DNA from: Acetobacter sicerae
Lineage (GTDB): Bacteria > Pseudomonadota > Alphaproteobacteria > Acetobacterales > Acetobacteraceae
Reading direction: 5' to 3'
Length of the DNA: 64,000 nucleotides
Assembly (NCBI RefSeq): GCF_011516765.1
Contig: NZ_JAAABN010000002.1
Coordinates: forward strand, 248,001-312,000
Shown: piece after piece, positions 63,515 through 64,000 of the stretch
Layout: the number at the start of each line of letters is the position of its first letter
How positions within the stretch are numbered: position 1 is the first letter of the stretch
The notes under the pieces: model-generated
The model's input: the letters and a program-made list of their open reading frames with translations, nothing else
Told to the model about the DNA's origin: nothing
Database searches by the model: none
Program-made: the position numbers and the translations under genes

Positions 63515-63702
63515 AAGCTTTTCGCCTAAAGCGCCTACAGATAAATAATGCGCGGAAGCTGCTTTCCAGAGAAGCAGCCTTCCGGAAGCCTGCCTGAAAA
63601 AGCTTCACCAGAAACCTCTCATGATTTAAAAGAGCGTTTTCCAGCAGACTTCTGAAAGTCTTCTGAGCTCTCCTCATTTTTCATTGAAGCAGGATCGTGC
63701 CC

Positions 63703-64000
63703 GTGTTGCCTTCCGTCGCAGTCCGTATCCTCTCACGGAAGAAACACAGACAGCCTTTCTTCTCACTCACAACAGGTCTCATCGCCTGCCTGAGTTTCTC
63801 CACCAATGGCTGGGCGCAGACATCCGCCCTTCCCGCTGGTGTGCCTGACCCACTGGCCTATACAGCCTCCGTGCAGCCACCGGCGTCCGACAGGCCTGTC
63901 TCTGCCCGTCATGGAATGGTGGTCTCCGCGCAGCATCTCGCTTCCGAAGTCGGCGCCAAGATACTGGCGCAGGGCGGAAACGCCGCTGATGCCGCCGTCG
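63703..64000 (+). CDS. ggt: gamma-glutamyltransferase, N-terminal part (cut by window end)
   Basis: The visible 99 residues start with GTG at 63703 (AGGA eight bases upstream; an in-frame GTG at 63697 is an alternative). A signal peptide is visible (FFSLTTGLIACLSFSTNGWA), followed by the GGT N-terminal signature ARHGMVVSAQHLASEVGAKI and LAQGGNAADAAV. The enzyme hydrolyses or transfers gamma-glutamyl groups from glutathione in the periplasm. The frame is open at the window end. Confidence 0.88.
   Translation, partial: MLPSVAVRILSRKKHRQPFFSLTTGLIACLSFSTNGWAQTSALPAGVPDPLAYTASVQPPASDRPVSARHGMVVSAQHLASEVGAKILAQGGNAADAAV

Noticed and set aside
1-64000. CRISPR array, rRNA or tRNA genes
   Set aside because: No regularly spaced repeats, rRNA segments or convincing tRNA cloverleafs were seen anywhere in the window; a dedicated tRNA/CRISPR scan would be needed to exclude them fully.

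Overview
The window (64 kb, GC-rich coding DNA with AT-rich intergenic spacers) looks like a chromosomal segment of an acetic acid bacterium (Acetobacteraceae, Acetobacter/Gluconobacter group). The evidence is a membrane-bound PQQ glucose dehydrogenase, a Gluconobacter-type gluconate 5-dehydrogenase next to a GntP gluconate permease, a three-gene proton-translocating transhydrogenase beside a zinc alcohol dehydrogenase and an aldehyde dehydrogenase, and alphaproteobacterial gene orders such as dnaX-ybaB-recR with the SRP RNA upstream of dnaX, and an ATP12-type chaperone.

Layout. 1-1391: end of an alpha/beta hydrolase. 1570-8004: sulfur assimilation operon (sulfate ABC importer, DUF2849, CysI sulfite reductase, DUF934). 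8142-8699: AT-rich orphan with a PD-(D/E)XK nuclease signature. 8954-11178: gno and gntP. 11573-17041: pntAA-pntAB-pntB, alcohol dehydrogenase and aldehyde dehydrogenase, preceded by an FNR/FixK-like box. 17124-20286 (minus): complete red-light sensing pair, heme oxygenase (bphO) and a hybrid bacteriophytochrome kinase (bphP). 20478-24561: lipid A/LPS operon with an acyltransferase-WaaA fusion, LpxK and an LpxL-type acyltransferase. 24822-25187: unknown small protein behind a striking repeat/palindrome region. 25585-28044 (minus): siderophore receptor. 28295-30765: LpoA-like lipoprotein divergent from rsmI. 30762-32273 (minus): globin-coupled chemoreceptor. 32543-33988: fumC.

34369-36725 is a surface-type protein gene with a Cys/His-rich tail, cut by a complete IS5-family (IS903-group) element with 9-bp target duplications; removing the element and one duplication restores the frame exactly. 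36856-44471: PQQ glucose dehydrogenase, an MHS-type transporter, an AsmA-like protein and a sugar porter. 44636-44923: small protein with a double-glycine, bacteriocin-type leader. 45123-50901: SMR efflux protein, rarA, RluA-type synthase, a second AsmA-like protein and ATP12. 51143-53208: phage-derived patch (HTH protein, glycine-rich tail fibre, small partner). 53317-59694 (minus): DEAD helicase, GNAT, folB with a pteridine-reductase-like SDR, recR, ybaB, dnaX, then the SRP RNA. 60172-64000: clpA, map and the start of ggt.

Much of the window serves oxidative sugar metabolism, redox balance (glucose dehydrogenase, transhydrogenase, alcohol/aldehyde dehydrogenases) and the cell envelope. The unusual items are the two sensor systems (red light, oxygen/heme), the IS-split Cys/His-rich protein, the orphan double-glycine peptide, the orphan nuclease-like gene and the isolated tail fibre. 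All function calls come from reading translated motifs; no database search was run.
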